Shown: piece after piece, positions 26,080 to 34,054 of the stretch
Position numbering within the stretch: position 1 is the stretch's first letter
Layout: every line of letters starts with the position of its first letter
NCBI RefSeq assembly: GCF_000308855.1
Contig: NZ_BAGM01000207.1
Span: 1-64,000, forward strand
Direction of reading: 5' to 3'
From: Nocardia veterana NBRC 100344
GTDB taxonomy: Bacteria > Actinomycetota > Actinomycetes > Mycobacteriales > Mycobacteriaceae
DNA: 64,000 nucleotides
Notes under the pieces: model-generated
What the model saw: the letters and a program-made list of their open reading frames with translations, nothing else
Database searches by the model: none
Told to the model about the DNA's origin: nothing
Translations under genes and position numbers: made by a program

Positions 26080-27177
26080 TTACATCCGCTGCATCGAAGC
26101 CGCGCTGGTGGAATCATGTTCAAACACCAGAGCCCGTTCGGCAGCATCGACGAGCTGGTCATACGTGATGACTTCAACCCGGTTGAGCCCTGCGGTGTAT
26201 TGTCGCAGGGTTCGCGCGACAACCTCGCGTTCGGCATCGGCGGGGCGGTGGTGATCAGAGTGACCGATTACCACAGTCGCAAATATGCGACTCATGTCGT
26301 ACCGTTGGCCAAGTTCATTGTTATACATCGTCGAGAGCCCACTTCCGTGCTCATCGAAGCTACGAAGGTAATTCATGGCCTGCGCGGTCGCCTCGTGTAC
26401 CGCAGGGCCGACAATCCAATGATTGCGATGCCGAACAAGGAGCTTGTCGATATCTGGGCCTTTTAGCTCCACGATATGCAGCGTGCCATCAGCACCGAGG
26501 AGTGGGATATCTGTTTGGTCGAGCGGGATGAACGACCGCCGATCAGCAACTCCTACATAGCGCCCGCCGAATATCCAATATGCGTCGCCGATCAACCTTT
26601 GGATTTCCGTTTCCGTGGCCCCGGGCCTATCCACAAGTCGACGCAACTGAGCGACCAGCTTACGTCGGCTTTCGAGCACGACCGACTGCGCCGCAGACCT
26701 TCCTATGTCACTACTTGCGATGAGGCTGACGATCTCGGCCACATTGGTGTGCTGGACCAATGCATCCACGATGACCTGTGGATTAACATGACTGCTTTCC
26801 AGCAAATCAACCAGAGCGGCGCCGGGCGAGTCTATGTCAACAACCTGGTAGCGACCGGTGTGGGCCACTTCTGTGTGCAGGAAGGCAAGTAACCTCGCTA
26901 TCTCATCGTTTTCGCAGAACCAGTCATTCTTGTCTGCTGTGAAATCGCCGTAGTCAACTGCCCTGTTACCGCGGACGTCGATCGTTCGGAACCGAAGGGT
27001 CCGCTTCTTGACCTCGTTATCGCTCGGGTTGCCGTAGTAGCTCAGATCGACGGTCTTCATAACGTCTCGGCCCTTCTTGATGACCGCGCCTCGTTGACCT
27101 AGCTGCGAACGGCGAGGACCGTTAAGCCACATGAGAAAGCCAGCTTCATGGTCGACCGGCTTGCTTGTATCGCTCAT
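26080..27177 (-). CDS. sduA: Shedu-like anti-phage nuclease (SduA, DUF4263)
   Basis: 365 aa. The C-terminal domain carries the Shedu hallmark: an aromatic-rich helix WIFGGRYVGVADRR, then a PD-(D/E)xK core with DIPLL (Asp 223) and HIVELKGP (Glu 237, Lys 239), followed by a conserved His/Tyr region (HRNHWIVGPAVHEATAQAMN). Shedu proteins are single-gene phage defence nucleases. The N-terminal 180 residues are variable, as usual for target-sensing regions. GTGGAGGG precedes the ATG. Lower GC than the chromosome and linkage to a type III system support an acquired defence island. An IS lies 176 nt upstream of the start and might affect expression. Confidence 0.78.
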   Translation of the reverse strand: MSDTSKPVDHEAGFLMWLNGPRRSQLGQRGAVIKKGRDVMKTVDLSYYGNPSDNEVKKRTLRFRTIDVRGNRAVDYGDFTADKNDWFCENDEIARLLAFLHTEVAHTGRYQVVDIDSPGAALVDLLESSHVNPQVIVDALVQHTNVAEIVSLIASSDIGRSAAQSVVLESRRKLVAQLRRLVDRPGATETEIQRLIGDAYWIFGGRYVGVADRRSFIPLDQTDIPLLGADGTLHIVELKGPDIDKLLVRHRNHWIVGPAVHEATAQAMNYLRSFDEHGSGLSTMYNNELGQRYDMSRIFATVVIGHSDHHRPADAEREVVARTLRQYTAGLNRVEVITYDQLVDAAERALVFEHDSTSAASMQRM

Positions 27178-27353
27178 GAACCCTCCACTGGGTCCTATCG
27201 ACAGGCTATGTGACGTTGCAGGTCATTATGCCATCGAGGGCGAAGGCGATACTCAAGATGACGACAGCCGCTGTTCGCGCCACTAAAACTCGGTGGGTCG
27301 GCACTGATCACCAATTCAGTTTGGCCACAACGGGTTGCAGTATTACTCCGATC

Positions 27354-27380
27354 TGATGTTCCCCCGGTTTGCCGGGTCGG
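27354..27380 (+). repeat. Left terminal inverted repeat of the IS
   Basis: Starts TGATGTTCCCCCGGTTTG and matches the right end in inverted form with three mismatches in 27 positions. Confidence 0.85.
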
Positions 27381-27424
27381 TTTGCTCGACTCTTGGTCAC
27401 GATGTCGTCGAAGGAGACTTGTTC

Positions 27425-27724
27425 GTGCCCAGGCGTTATCTCGAGGAGTTCCGCCGCAAGGTGCTGGACCTGATCGCTGCCGGTCGCCCGGTTGCGCAGG
27501 TAGCAGCCGATTTGGGGATCAGTGACCAGACGATTTATGTCTGGCGGAAGCAGGAATTGATCGATACCGGCCAGCTGCCGGGCGCGACCCGGCTGGAGCA
27601 GACTGAGTTGTCGGCGGCGAAGCGTCGGATCCGGGAGCTCGAGCAGGAGGTCGCGATCCTGAAACGCGCCCGTGAACTGCTGAAAGAGCAGGGAGGCGAC
27701 CCAAAAGGAGATACGCGGCCATAG
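27425..27724 (+). CDS. IS3-family transposase OrfA (helix-turn-helix)
   Basis: 99 aa, GTG start with AAGGAG 8 nt upstream. The helix-turn-helix reads VAQVAADLGISDQTIYVW; a leucine-zipper-like helix (LEQTELSAAKRRIRELEQEV) follows. It binds the IS ends and pairs with OrfB. The frame ends just after an A-rich site (CCAAAAG at 27701-27707), where a -1 shift would join it to the OrfB frame. Confidence 0.9.
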   Translation: MPRRYLEEFRRKVLDLIAAGRPVAQVAADLGISDQTIYVWRKQELIDTGQLPGATRLEQTELSAAKRRIRELEQEVAILKRARELLKEQGGDPKGDTRP

Positions 27725-27744
27725 CCACCATCGCGAGCGAGGGC

Positions 27745-28578
27745 TTGCCGGTACAGGCCGCGTGCCGGCTCCTGGATGTGTCCGAATCCGGGTTCTACGA
27801 CTGGCGATCCCGCCCGCCCTCGCAGCGGGCGATCCGCCATGCCTGGCTGATCGACCAGATTCGCGCCGTCCACACCGCCTCCCGCGGCACTTACGGCGTC
27901 CCGCGGGCGCACGCCGAGCTCACCCTCGGGCTCGGAATCCGCGTCGGCTACAACCAGATCGAACTACTCATGGCCCGTGCCGCGATCAAGGGCTTGCCAG
28001 GAGTGAAACGTCCGCGACCCAAGCATCAGACCCCGACCGCCGGTGATCTGGTCAACCGCGACTTCACCCGAGCATCACCAAATCAGTGGTGGGTCACCGA
28101 TATCACCGAGCACTACACGCGCGAAGGCAAGGTGTATTGCGCGGTCGTGCTCGATGTCTACTCGCGCCGGGTGGTCGGCTGGTCCATCGACTCGACCCAA
28201 ACCGCGGCACTGGTCGCCAACGCCCTGGGCATGGCCATCTCCAATCGGTCACCACAGCCCGGAACGATCATTCACTCCGACCATGGCGTTCAATTCACCT
28301 CCTGGGCCTTCACCGACCGGGCCCGCAAGTCCGGGCTGGTGCCCTCGATGGGCTCGATCGGCGACTGCTACGACAACGCTGTCATCGAATCCTTCTGGGG
28401 CAGAATGCAAACCGAGCTACTCAACCGGCGAAGGTGCAAGACCCGGATCGAGTTGGCCAACGCGATCTTCGAATACCTGGAGATCTTCCACAACCGCCGA
28501 CGCCGTCACTCCGCCCTGGGAATGCGAACCCCGATCGAATACGAAATGATGCAACCATCCATCCAACCCGTGGCCTGA
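27745..28578 (+). CDS. IS3-family transposase OrfB (DDE integrase core)
   Basis: 277 aa from ATG 27745, but mainly expected as the C-terminal part of an OrfAB fusion made by -1 frameshifting; in the OrfB frame codons run open from the slip site through EGLPVQAACRLLDVSESGFY. The rve core shows the catalytic triad in WVTDITEHY (D), HSDHGVQFTS (D) and NAVIESFWGRMQTE (E). All catalytic residues are intact, so the element may still transpose. Confidence 0.92.
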   Translation: MPVQAACRLLDVSESGFYDWRSRPPSQRAIRHAWLIDQIRAVHTASRGTYGVPRAHAELTLGLGIRVGYNQIELLMARAAIKGLPGVKRPRPKHQTPTAGDLVNRDFTRASPNQWWVTDITEHYTREGKVYCAVVLDVYSRRVVGWSIDSTQTAALVANALGMAISNRSPQPGTIIHSDHGVQFTSWAFTDRARKSGLVPSMGSIGDCYDNAVIESFWGRMQTELLNRRRCKTRIELANAIFEYLEIFHNRRRRHSALGMRTPIEYEMMQPSIQPVA

Positions 28579-28589
28579 AGTCCAGCATC

Positions 28590-28616
28590 CCGACTCCACA
28601 AACCGGGGGAACATCA
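28590..28616 (-). repeat. Right terminal inverted repeat of the IS
   Basis: Reads inward on the minus strand as TGATGTTCCCCCGGTTTG, matching the left end. Confidence 0.85.
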
Positions 28617-28791
28617 CGCTCTCCGGACTAGCAGGGGAACCTCACATCACCTTGAGGTCGGGTGCGGGTCGCGACATGAGCGCTCGACGTCGCTTGCCAG
28701 GGGGATGGGACCACGGGTTCGCCACGGGTATGGGACCGTGTTGGCTGGTCGCGGGCCGGGTGGCGATCGTGACGCACGGTCGAGTTGCTGG
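28617..28791. other. IS-flanking scar with a second IS-end-like sequence
   Basis: On the minus strand, GTGATGTGAGGTTCCCC lies 20-odd nt outside the right IS end and resembles its terminal GTGATGTTCCCCC, suggesting an end of a related, lost element. The rest shows no gene. Confidence 0.35.
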
Positions 28792-29388
28792 TCAATCCGG
28801 TGGGGCAGACATCTGCTTCAGACGTCGTATGGCCATGCGGTCGCCGGCCTCGGCCATCGTGCGGACCTCGGCTATCCGGCCGAGCCGGATCAACTGCGCT
28901 ATGCGCTCGGAGTGCGCGTAGAAGCCGTTGTCGGGGTCGCTTTCCATGGCTTCCAGCTCGGCGAGCCCGGTCTCGTGTTCTCCGCGGCGGAAATGCAGGT
29001 GCGCCAGCCATAGTCGGGCGCTTGCGTCCTCGGAGGCCTCCGCGCGCAAGCGGTCGATGTTGTCGGAGCGGACCAGATATTCCATGAGTGTCGTCGCCGC
29101 GCGGCCATCACCACCGCGCGCCAGGAGCCGCAGGTCATCGACGCGGTCCGCGTCCACCATGATCTCGATCAACCGGATGAAGGCGCAGCGGTCGCCGTTG
29201 TTGTAGGCGAGTTCGCGTAACCGTGCTTCATCGGCGGCTGCTTCGAGCTGGTCCATTGCCCGCGTGCAGGCCGAGGTGGCCTCGGGTGTGCCGTGGATGT
29301 CGTATCGGTGAGCGGCACCGTAGTACGACCATCCTGCCCATTGATCGGCTGTGTCGGTGCTGTAGCGGCGCTGTATCACGGCCTTCAT
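28792..29388 (-). CDS. Hypothetical helical-repeat protein
   Basis: 198 aa built of short alpha-helical repeats: ARLRELAYNNGDRCAFIRLI, DDLRLLARGGDGRAATTLM and ARLWLAHLHFRRGEHETGL are consecutive TPR- or Sel1-like units. GGGGAAGG lies just before ATG 29388. Probably a soluble scaffold or adaptor; similar repeat proteins turn up in actinobacterial accessory DNA without known roles. Nothing in the neighbourhood indicates a partner. Confidence 0.65.
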   Translation of the reverse strand: MKAVIQRRYSTDTADQWAGWSYYGAAHRYDIHGTPEATSACTRAMDQLEAAADEARLRELAYNNGDRCAFIRLIEIMVDADRVDDLRLLARGGDGRAATTLMEYLVRSDNIDRLRAEASEDASARLWLAHLHFRRGEHETGLAELEAMESDPDNGFYAHSERIAQLIRLGRIAEVRTMAEAGDRMAIRRLKQMSAPPD

Positions 29389-29636
29389 CCTTCCCCTGGT
29401 CTGCGCACCGCGGTTGTGCCATCACAGTGATCAGCAGGTGGCGGCGGCGGACCATGGGGGCGATGGTGCCCAGGACTGCAGGGCTGGGTCAATCCGATTT
29501 GCGCATCTCGTCTTCGTAGCCGCGCCCAGCCGCGCGCAGCGGAGCCGTTCGAACGTGTGTCGGCACGCTCGGTGTGGAGGCTACGGGTGTGCGGCGGACC
29601 GTAAGGCGTTGGCCAGGAAGGTGTTTCCAACCCGAC

Positions 29637-29906
29637 CGGCCCCCTGCTCAACACGTTGTAGGTGTCGGCGAGCAGCCGCAGCGAGCACGGTTCGGTCCAG
29701 GGTTCGCGGTCGAAACCGACCGCGGTGGACCCGGTACGCTCGGCCGCTCCCTCCTGACGTGCGAGCCCAGCGGTACCACGGTTGCTCATGCCCATCAGCT
29801 CGCCGAGCTCCACGCACGACTCCACGGCCTCGTGTACCGGGTTCAGCGGTGCCCACTCGAACTGCTTCGTGACCGCCGGATTCGAGTGGCGGCTGAGCCG
29901 TTGGGG
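29637..29906 (-). pseudogene. Unrecognised gene fragment
   Basis: Translation on the minus strand gives about 90 residues with strongly coding codon use, including HSNPAVTKQFEWAPLNPVHE, MGMSNRGTAGLARQEG and PCSLRLLADTYNVLSRG, after which the frame loses codon bias. No ribosome-binding site or start is convincing upstream. Probably the relic of an actinobacterial gene cut at both ends; family not recognised. Confidence 0.35.
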
Positions 29907-30024
29907 CGTTAGAGCGGTCGTTCGGCCGGCTGGCCGAACACGGCGAACGGTCCGCGACTACGAAATGCGCCGACTATCGCGAGTCGATCGAGTATCTGGC
30001 CCGCCATCCACGCTCTCATCCGGC

Positions 30025-30060
30025 GGCCGGCCCGCGAGCGCGGGCCGGCCACCTGATCTT
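30025..30060 (+). terminator. Strong hairpin, probable terminator
   Basis: Perfect 11-bp stem 30025-30035/30040-30050 with loop GAGC, followed on the plus strand by ACCTGATCTTTTA. It lies just beyond the stop of the minus-strand secreted protein, so it may serve either direction. Confidence 0.7.
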
Positions 30061-30081
30061 TTATGAGGGTGCCACTACGTA

Positions 30082-30285
30082 CTAACGACCCGAGCCGCTC
30101 TCGATCAGCTCTCGCACGAAGCAGAAGGGGCAAATGGGGTCGAAAGGAGCTGTCGCCTGTGTTCGAGCAGCACGTTCAGGTTCCTGCGCCGGCCTGTCCG
30201 GAGCTGCCACCGCAATCGCCGGCTGTAGACCGAGTGTCACAGAGATCGCTCCGGCGGCAATGATTTTCGGCATGACACGATGCAT
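30082..30285 (-). CDS. Small secreted protein (67 aa)
   Basis: Signal peptide MHRVMPKIIAAGAISVTLGL, then QPAIAVAAP, giving a mature peptide of about 40 residues with two Cys in the motif CPFCF and a polar tail. GTGGAGG lies 6 nt before ATG 30285. The closely spaced Cys pair could bind metal or form a disulfide, but no family is recognised. Confidence 0.6.
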   Translation of the reverse strand: MHRVMPKIIAAGAISVTLGLQPAIAVAAPDRPAQEPERAARTQATAPFDPICPFCFVRELIESGSGR

Positions 30286-30424
30286 GAGAGCCTCCACTCT
30301 GGTGAGATGAGCGCCCACAAGTCTCGCAACCGAGTCCTGCGCGCCACAAGTTGATGATCGAGAACCGTTGAACCGCAACACGGGGGACCGGTGCGGGTTC
30401 GCGCGGTTGGGTGGTTGAGGTGCG

Positions 30425-30506
30425 GGTGTTTCGAGGGCGGTGAGGTGCCGGATCAGTCGGAATCCGGCGAACTCGAAATCCGGAAGTAACCCGCCCTCGA
30501 AACACC
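30425..30506. repeat. Nested inverted repeat able to form a large hairpin or cruciform
   Basis: Perfect 16-nt arms GGTGTTTCGAGGGCGG (30425-30440) and its inverse (30491-30506) enclose 50 nt. Within them GCCGGAT (30447-30453) pairs with ATCCGGC (30462-30468). It lies between the divergent secreted peptide and the YezG-like gene. Confidence 0.7.
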
Positions 30507-30640
30507 TCACCCGGACGGACAGCGGATGTGGTCGAATGATGGCGCGGGCGGCCATCGCCTCGTCTGCGAATTCTAGTGAATTACGTTATGGTCCAGCGGT
30601 AATTCTCCAGACAATGAAGGAATTCGGAGGCCCGGCCGCC

Positions 30641-31063
30641 ATGCCGTTGAACCCCATCGAGCAGAACGAGTTGCTCGGCGAAATCACCGAGATCCTCATC
30701 TCCGCGGCGCCGCCGAACTGGGAACGGCTGATCTTCGACTTCATGGCCATCGGCACGCATGTGAACGTCGGGATGGGTGCGGCACTGGACAACGGTGCCC
30801 GGCAGTCGGTGCCGGCGCCGCGCGAGCTGTCGAAACCGCTGTCGAAGCTGCGTCGTGGGATGTATGCCGAGGGACTCGGCACGTGGTACTCGATGAGTAT
30901 GGTGATCGACCGGCCCGACCGGTTCCATGCGCGCTTCAACCGGGACGACGAGCCGCCGTTCCAGACATTGCCCGCTCCGGACCAGTACGCACTCGACCTC
31001 GAGCGCTTTCCGCGCACACCGGACAATCTGCCGGACTGGTTCCGGGCGAAGCTTCCCTCCTGA
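30641..31063 (+). CDS. YezG/DUF600-like immunity-type protein
   Basis: 140 aa. The N-terminal helix NPIEQNELLGEITEILISAA is followed by PPNWERLIFDFMAIG, the pattern of YezG-like immunity proteins of polymorphic toxins, then a central LRRGMYAEGLGTWYSMSM block and a C-terminal LDLERFPRTPDNLPDWF. The gene at 44526 is a clear paralogue: the same order of blocks, including ELLTEITRMLVGALAATGWQ, LRKGMYQQDLGVWFG and a RYPRKREAMPQWY tail. ATG 30641 (GGAGG 10 nt upstream) aligns with the paralogue start; ATG 30614 is an alternative. No toxin gene is adjacent, so it may be an orphan immunity gene. Family placement is moderate. Confidence 0.65.
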   Translation: MPLNPIEQNELLGEITEILISAAPPNWERLIFDFMAIGTHVNVGMGAALDNGARQSVPAPRELSKPLSKLRRGMYAEGLGTWYSMSMVIDRPDRFHARFNRDDEPPFQTLPAPDQYALDLERFPRTPDNLPDWFRAKLPS

Positions 31064-31321
31064 CCTGAGGACCCGGAACCCGGCGCTCGGCGCCGACTGA
31101 GAACCTGAGCCGACGGGCGTCCGAGAGTTTCGCGGGCGGCTTCTCACCCACATTCGGTCAGCCGCCCCAGCATCTTGGCGCCGGACGATGCCGTTCTGCA
31201 CGCGCGCACCTGCCTCGTGGTGTTATGGGCGACTCCAATTGCCCTCCGGCAGAACCGCGTCCGGATCCATCCGAAGCGCTCGGGGGGAGCGGGACTCGAT
31301 CTGCGGAAATCGGCTTCGGGT

Positions 31322-32284
31322 TCACACGGTGGCCCCGGCGGCCCGGTTTCCCCGCCGCCAGCTCGAAGGCGTGGCGTTGCGGGCTCGTTTGAAGGCGACG
31401 CTGAAGGCGAACGGATCGTGATATCCGACGTTCTTGGCGACGGTGGCGATGGGAGTGGTGGTATCTCGCAATTGGTCGGCGGCGAGGGTCATTCGCCAAT
31501 TCGTGAGGTAGGAGATCGGTGGTTCGCCGACGACAGCGGCGAACCGTGCCGCGAACATCGCACGTGACATGCCGACCTCGGCTGCCAGTTTGCCGACGGT
31601 CCACGGGAGTTCGGGATGTTCGTGCAGCAGGTGGAGTGCGTTGCCGATGGCGGGATCGGCCAGCGCGCGACACCACGCCGGCAGGCTCGCGTCTCCGTGT
31701 GCGCACCACTCGCGGAGGGCGACCACCAGGAGCAGGTCCAAGAGCCTGCGGAGAACGGCATCTTGACCGGGGTCGGTGAGGCGCGCCTCGCGGGTGAGCA
31801 GTTCGAGCACCGGCGCTGTTCTCGATCCCGCGGGCACGACCACGAGTTCGGGAAGCATATCCAGCAGCCGAGCAGCGACGTCGCCGCGGAGGTCGTAGGC
31901 GCCGCGCAGCATGATGGACGCCTCGGGGGAGTCGGCTCCGAAGGTGCGGCCGGCGACGCCCGCGTGGTCGGCGGGTACTTCGTCTGCTCCGGCGATGTAC
32001 TTGTGGCCGTTCCGGATGATGTACTGCTCCGGCGTATCCGGGCTGTCGGCGATCGTGTAGCGCGCTGTCCGGCTGATCAGGGCGACGTCACCGGCTTCGA
32101 GACGGGTCGTCGCGTCGGCGCCGGGGAGTCGGACCGAGGCCGGCCCGCGCAGTGTCGCCACGAGGGTGAGCGACGGTGCGTCGGCGTAGGTCATCGACCA
32201 CGGGGGTGGGTGGATGAGTTGTCTTACCTGCGCGTCAGCGGCATGAGCACGGAACAACAGATCGCTCAGAACGTCCACGACCAC
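31322..32284 (-). CDS. AraC family transcriptional regulator
   Basis: 320 aa. An N-terminal cupin-like sensor domain (LTLVATLRGPASVRLPGADA...) is followed by two helix-turn-helices at the C-terminus: WTVGKLAAEVGMSRAMFAARF and TTPIATVAKNVGYHDPFAFSVAF. Divergent from an MFS exporter. Three direct repeats of ACGT[T/C]CAC spaced 21 bp apart overlap its start region, a classic AraC-type arrangement, so it probably controls itself and the exporter. The start is one of several GTG codons near 32284. Confidence 0.88.
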   Translation of the reverse strand: MVVDVLSDLLFRAHAADAQVRQLIHPPPWSMTYADAPSLTLVATLRGPASVRLPGADATTRLEAGDVALISRTARYTIADSPDTPEQYIIRNGHKYIAGADEVPADHAGVAGRTFGADSPEASIMLRGAYDLRGDVAARLLDMLPELVVVPAGSRTAPVLELLTREARLTDPGQDAVLRRLLDLLLVVALREWCAHGDASLPAWCRALADPAIGNALHLLHEHPELPWTVGKLAAEVGMSRAMFAARFAAVVGEPPISYLTNWRMTLAADQLRDTTTPIATVAKNVGYHDPFAFSVAFKRARNATPSSWRRGNRAAGATV

Positions 32285-32320
32285 ACGTTAGACGTTCACA
32301 AAGAAATCCTCGACGTTCAC
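32271..32320. promoter_or_regulatory. Three AraC-type direct repeats, 21 bp apart
   Basis: ACGTCCAC (32271-32278), ACGTTCAC (32292-32299) and ACGTTCAC (32313-32320) recur exactly every 21 bp, two helical turns, so one face of the DNA would be bound. Site 1 lies within the first codons of the AraC gene. Confidence 0.65.
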
Positions 32321-32330
32321 CCATGGATCG

Positions 32331-32346
32331 TCCGACAGTTGTCGGA
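32331..32346. promoter_or_regulatory. Palindrome before the MFS start
   Basis: TCCGACA-GT-TGTCGGA, perfect 7-bp arms, ends 4 nt before ATG 32351. Could be an operator or an mRNA hairpin masking the start. Confidence 0.5.
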
Positions 32347-32350
32347 TTGC

Positions 32351-33808
32351 ATGGTCGTCATGATCTCTACGCACAGCCACGGAGAGCGTTCGGGAACGGG
32401 CTGGATCGTGCTGGTGTTGATGTGCCTGGCGCAATTCATGTGCGTGCTGGACGACACGATCGTCAATATCGCGTTGCCATCTGTCCAGGCCGAGCTCGGG
32501 TTCTCCGGCCCCAGCCTGCAGTGGGTGCTCAACGGCTACTTGCTGACATTCGGTGGGCTACTGCTCGTGGCCGGCCGTGCCTCCGACCTGTTCGTCCGGC
32601 GTACTGTTTTCCTGACCGGACTGTCCGTGTTCGGACTGGCCTCACTGACCTGCGGGCTCGCCGCGAGCCCAGCGATGCTCATCGTGTCCCGCATCGTGCA
32701 GGGGGTCGGGGCCGCGATGTTGTCGGCGTCGGCGTTGGCCATTCTCACCGCGACCTACACCGGAGCGGCGCGGGGTCGCGCATTCGGTGTGTGGGGCGGG
32801 CTTTCCGGCGTAGCCGGCGCGGCCGGTGTCCTGCTCGGGGGATTGCTCACCAGTGCCGTCAGCTGGCGCTGGGTGTTCCTGGTCAATATTCCGGTGGCGC
32901 TGGTGGTCGGTGTTCTCGTTCCGCGAGCCGTCGGTTCCGCGCGCTCGATGGTGCGTCCGGCGCTGGACCCGTTGGGTGCCGTCACGGTCACCCTCTGCCT
33001 CGGGTTGCTCATATTCGGTATTGTCAGCTCGGAGCAGTCGGGCTGGGTTTCGGTGCCGACGCTGTCGACGCTGGCCGGGGCGGTGGTTGCGCTCGGGGCG
33101 TTTCTGCTGATCGAGAGAATCCACGAATCCCCGCTCGTCCCCCTCGGAGTATTCACCCGCCGCAATGTCATCGGCGGCGCGATCTGCGCGCTGCTGCTGG
33201 CGAGCACGATGCTCGGCACCTTCTTCTTTCTTTCGCTCTATCTCCAGCAGGTACTCGGCTTCAGCGCCATCCGGAACGGGATCGGGTTCCTGCCCTTCGC
33301 GATTGCGGTCGTGTTCTCCGCCGCGATGTCCTCCCAACTGGTCGTCAAGTACGGGTTCAAGCCACTTCTCATGGGCGGCTTCGCGCTTCTCGTTTTCGCC
33401 CTGCTCTGGCTCGCGCAGATCGGCCTCGACGGCAACTACTGGACCGATGTCCTCGGCCCCGCCCTGATCGCCGGACTCGGCCTCGGAACAGTGCTGGTCA
33501 GTTCCGTCACCGCCACCACCCATGACCTGAGCGGCGACGGGGAACAAGGACTCGCCTCCGGACTGGTTACCAGCACCAACCAAGTCGGTGGCGCACTCGG
33601 CCTCGCCATCTTGTCGACGGTCGCCTTCGCCCGCGCGGAGCACTCTTCCGGTCCCGCCGCGGCACCGGAGTCACTGCTCGCTGGGTTCCAGCTCGCGTTC
33701 TCGGTGGCGGCGGGGTTCGCCTTCCTCGGGTTCGTGGTCGCGGCCGCGGTCACCACCCGTACAGCCGGACAGGCCCTCAGTGAAGCGCAGCAGATGGCGC
33801 GTCATTGA
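32351..33808 (+). CDS. MFS drug exporter, DHA2/EmrB-QacA type
   Basis: 485 aa with about 14 hydrophobic spans. The DHA2 hallmarks are FMCVLDDTIVNIALPSVQ in TM1 (the LDxTIVNVALP motif) and a motif-C-like GLSGVAGAAGVLLGGLLTSA. The start is ATG 32351 or 32360 (MVVMISTHSHGERSG); no Shine-Dalgarno is visible. Likely controlled by the divergent AraC protein. Substrate unknown, probably a drug or toxic metabolite. Confidence 0.88.
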   Translation: MVVMISTHSHGERSGTGWIVLVLMCLAQFMCVLDDTIVNIALPSVQAELGFSGPSLQWVLNGYLLTFGGLLLVAGRASDLFVRRTVFLTGLSVFGLASLTCGLAASPAMLIVSRIVQGVGAAMLSASALAILTATYTGAARGRAFGVWGGLSGVAGAAGVLLGGLLTSAVSWRWVFLVNIPVALVVGVLVPRAVGSARSMVRPALDPLGAVTVTLCLGLLIFGIVSSEQSGWVSVPTLSTLAGAVVALGAFLLIERIHESPLVPLGVFTRRNVIGGAICALLLASTMLGTFFFLSLYLQQVLGFSAIRNGIGFLPFAIAVVFSAAMSSQLVVKYGFKPLLMGGFALLVFALLWLAQIGLDGNYWTDVLGPALIAGLGLGTVLVSSVTATTHDLSGDGEQGLASGLVTSTNQVGGALGLAILSTVAFARAEHSSGPAAAPESLLAGFQLAFSVAAGFAFLGFVVAAAVTTRTAGQALSEAQQMARH

Positions 33809-34054
33809 CCGCAGGCCGGTCACGGGGTGTACCTCGACATCGAGTAGCGAGCACGAATGGAGTGGTCCCGGCCGCGGCCCGGGGACGTGCGATGGAAGGT
33901 CCCTGTGGGCGCGGTCGGTTCGCTTCGGCGGCCAGGTCGGCGAGGAATTGCGGGAACCACGTCCGCCGCGCCGGCTTCCGAGTCGGTCTCCACGGCGACG
34001 ACACCGGGCCTGGGCTTGGCAGGAAACGACTTTCGCGGCTGTCGACGGCCGTCG

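Larger units (their letters stand above)
27354..28616 (+). mobile_element. IS3-family insertion sequence, 1263 bp
   Basis: Two overlapping-frame transposase genes are bracketed by imperfect terminal inverted repeats: the outer 18 nt (TGATGTTCCCCCGGTTTG) are identical, and 24 of 27 match overall. The flanks ATC and CGC do not form a target duplication, so the element may be old or recombined. The transposase has all DDE residues. It sits between the Shedu-like gene and decayed DNA. Confidence 0.9.
29389..30081. other. Decayed stretch of about 690 nt
   Basis: Coding-like composition appears in short pieces on different frames, never as an intact gene. On the plus strand, 29912-30080 reads SFGRLAEHGERSATTKCADY and ends in a plausible tail but lacks a start. 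On the minus strand a longer remnant is listed separately. I interpret it as broken genes. Confidence 0.4.

Noticed and set aside
29574..29912. Plus-strand ORF of 112 codons
   Set aside because: Overlaps a minus-strand fragment with better coding character; no ribosome-binding site.
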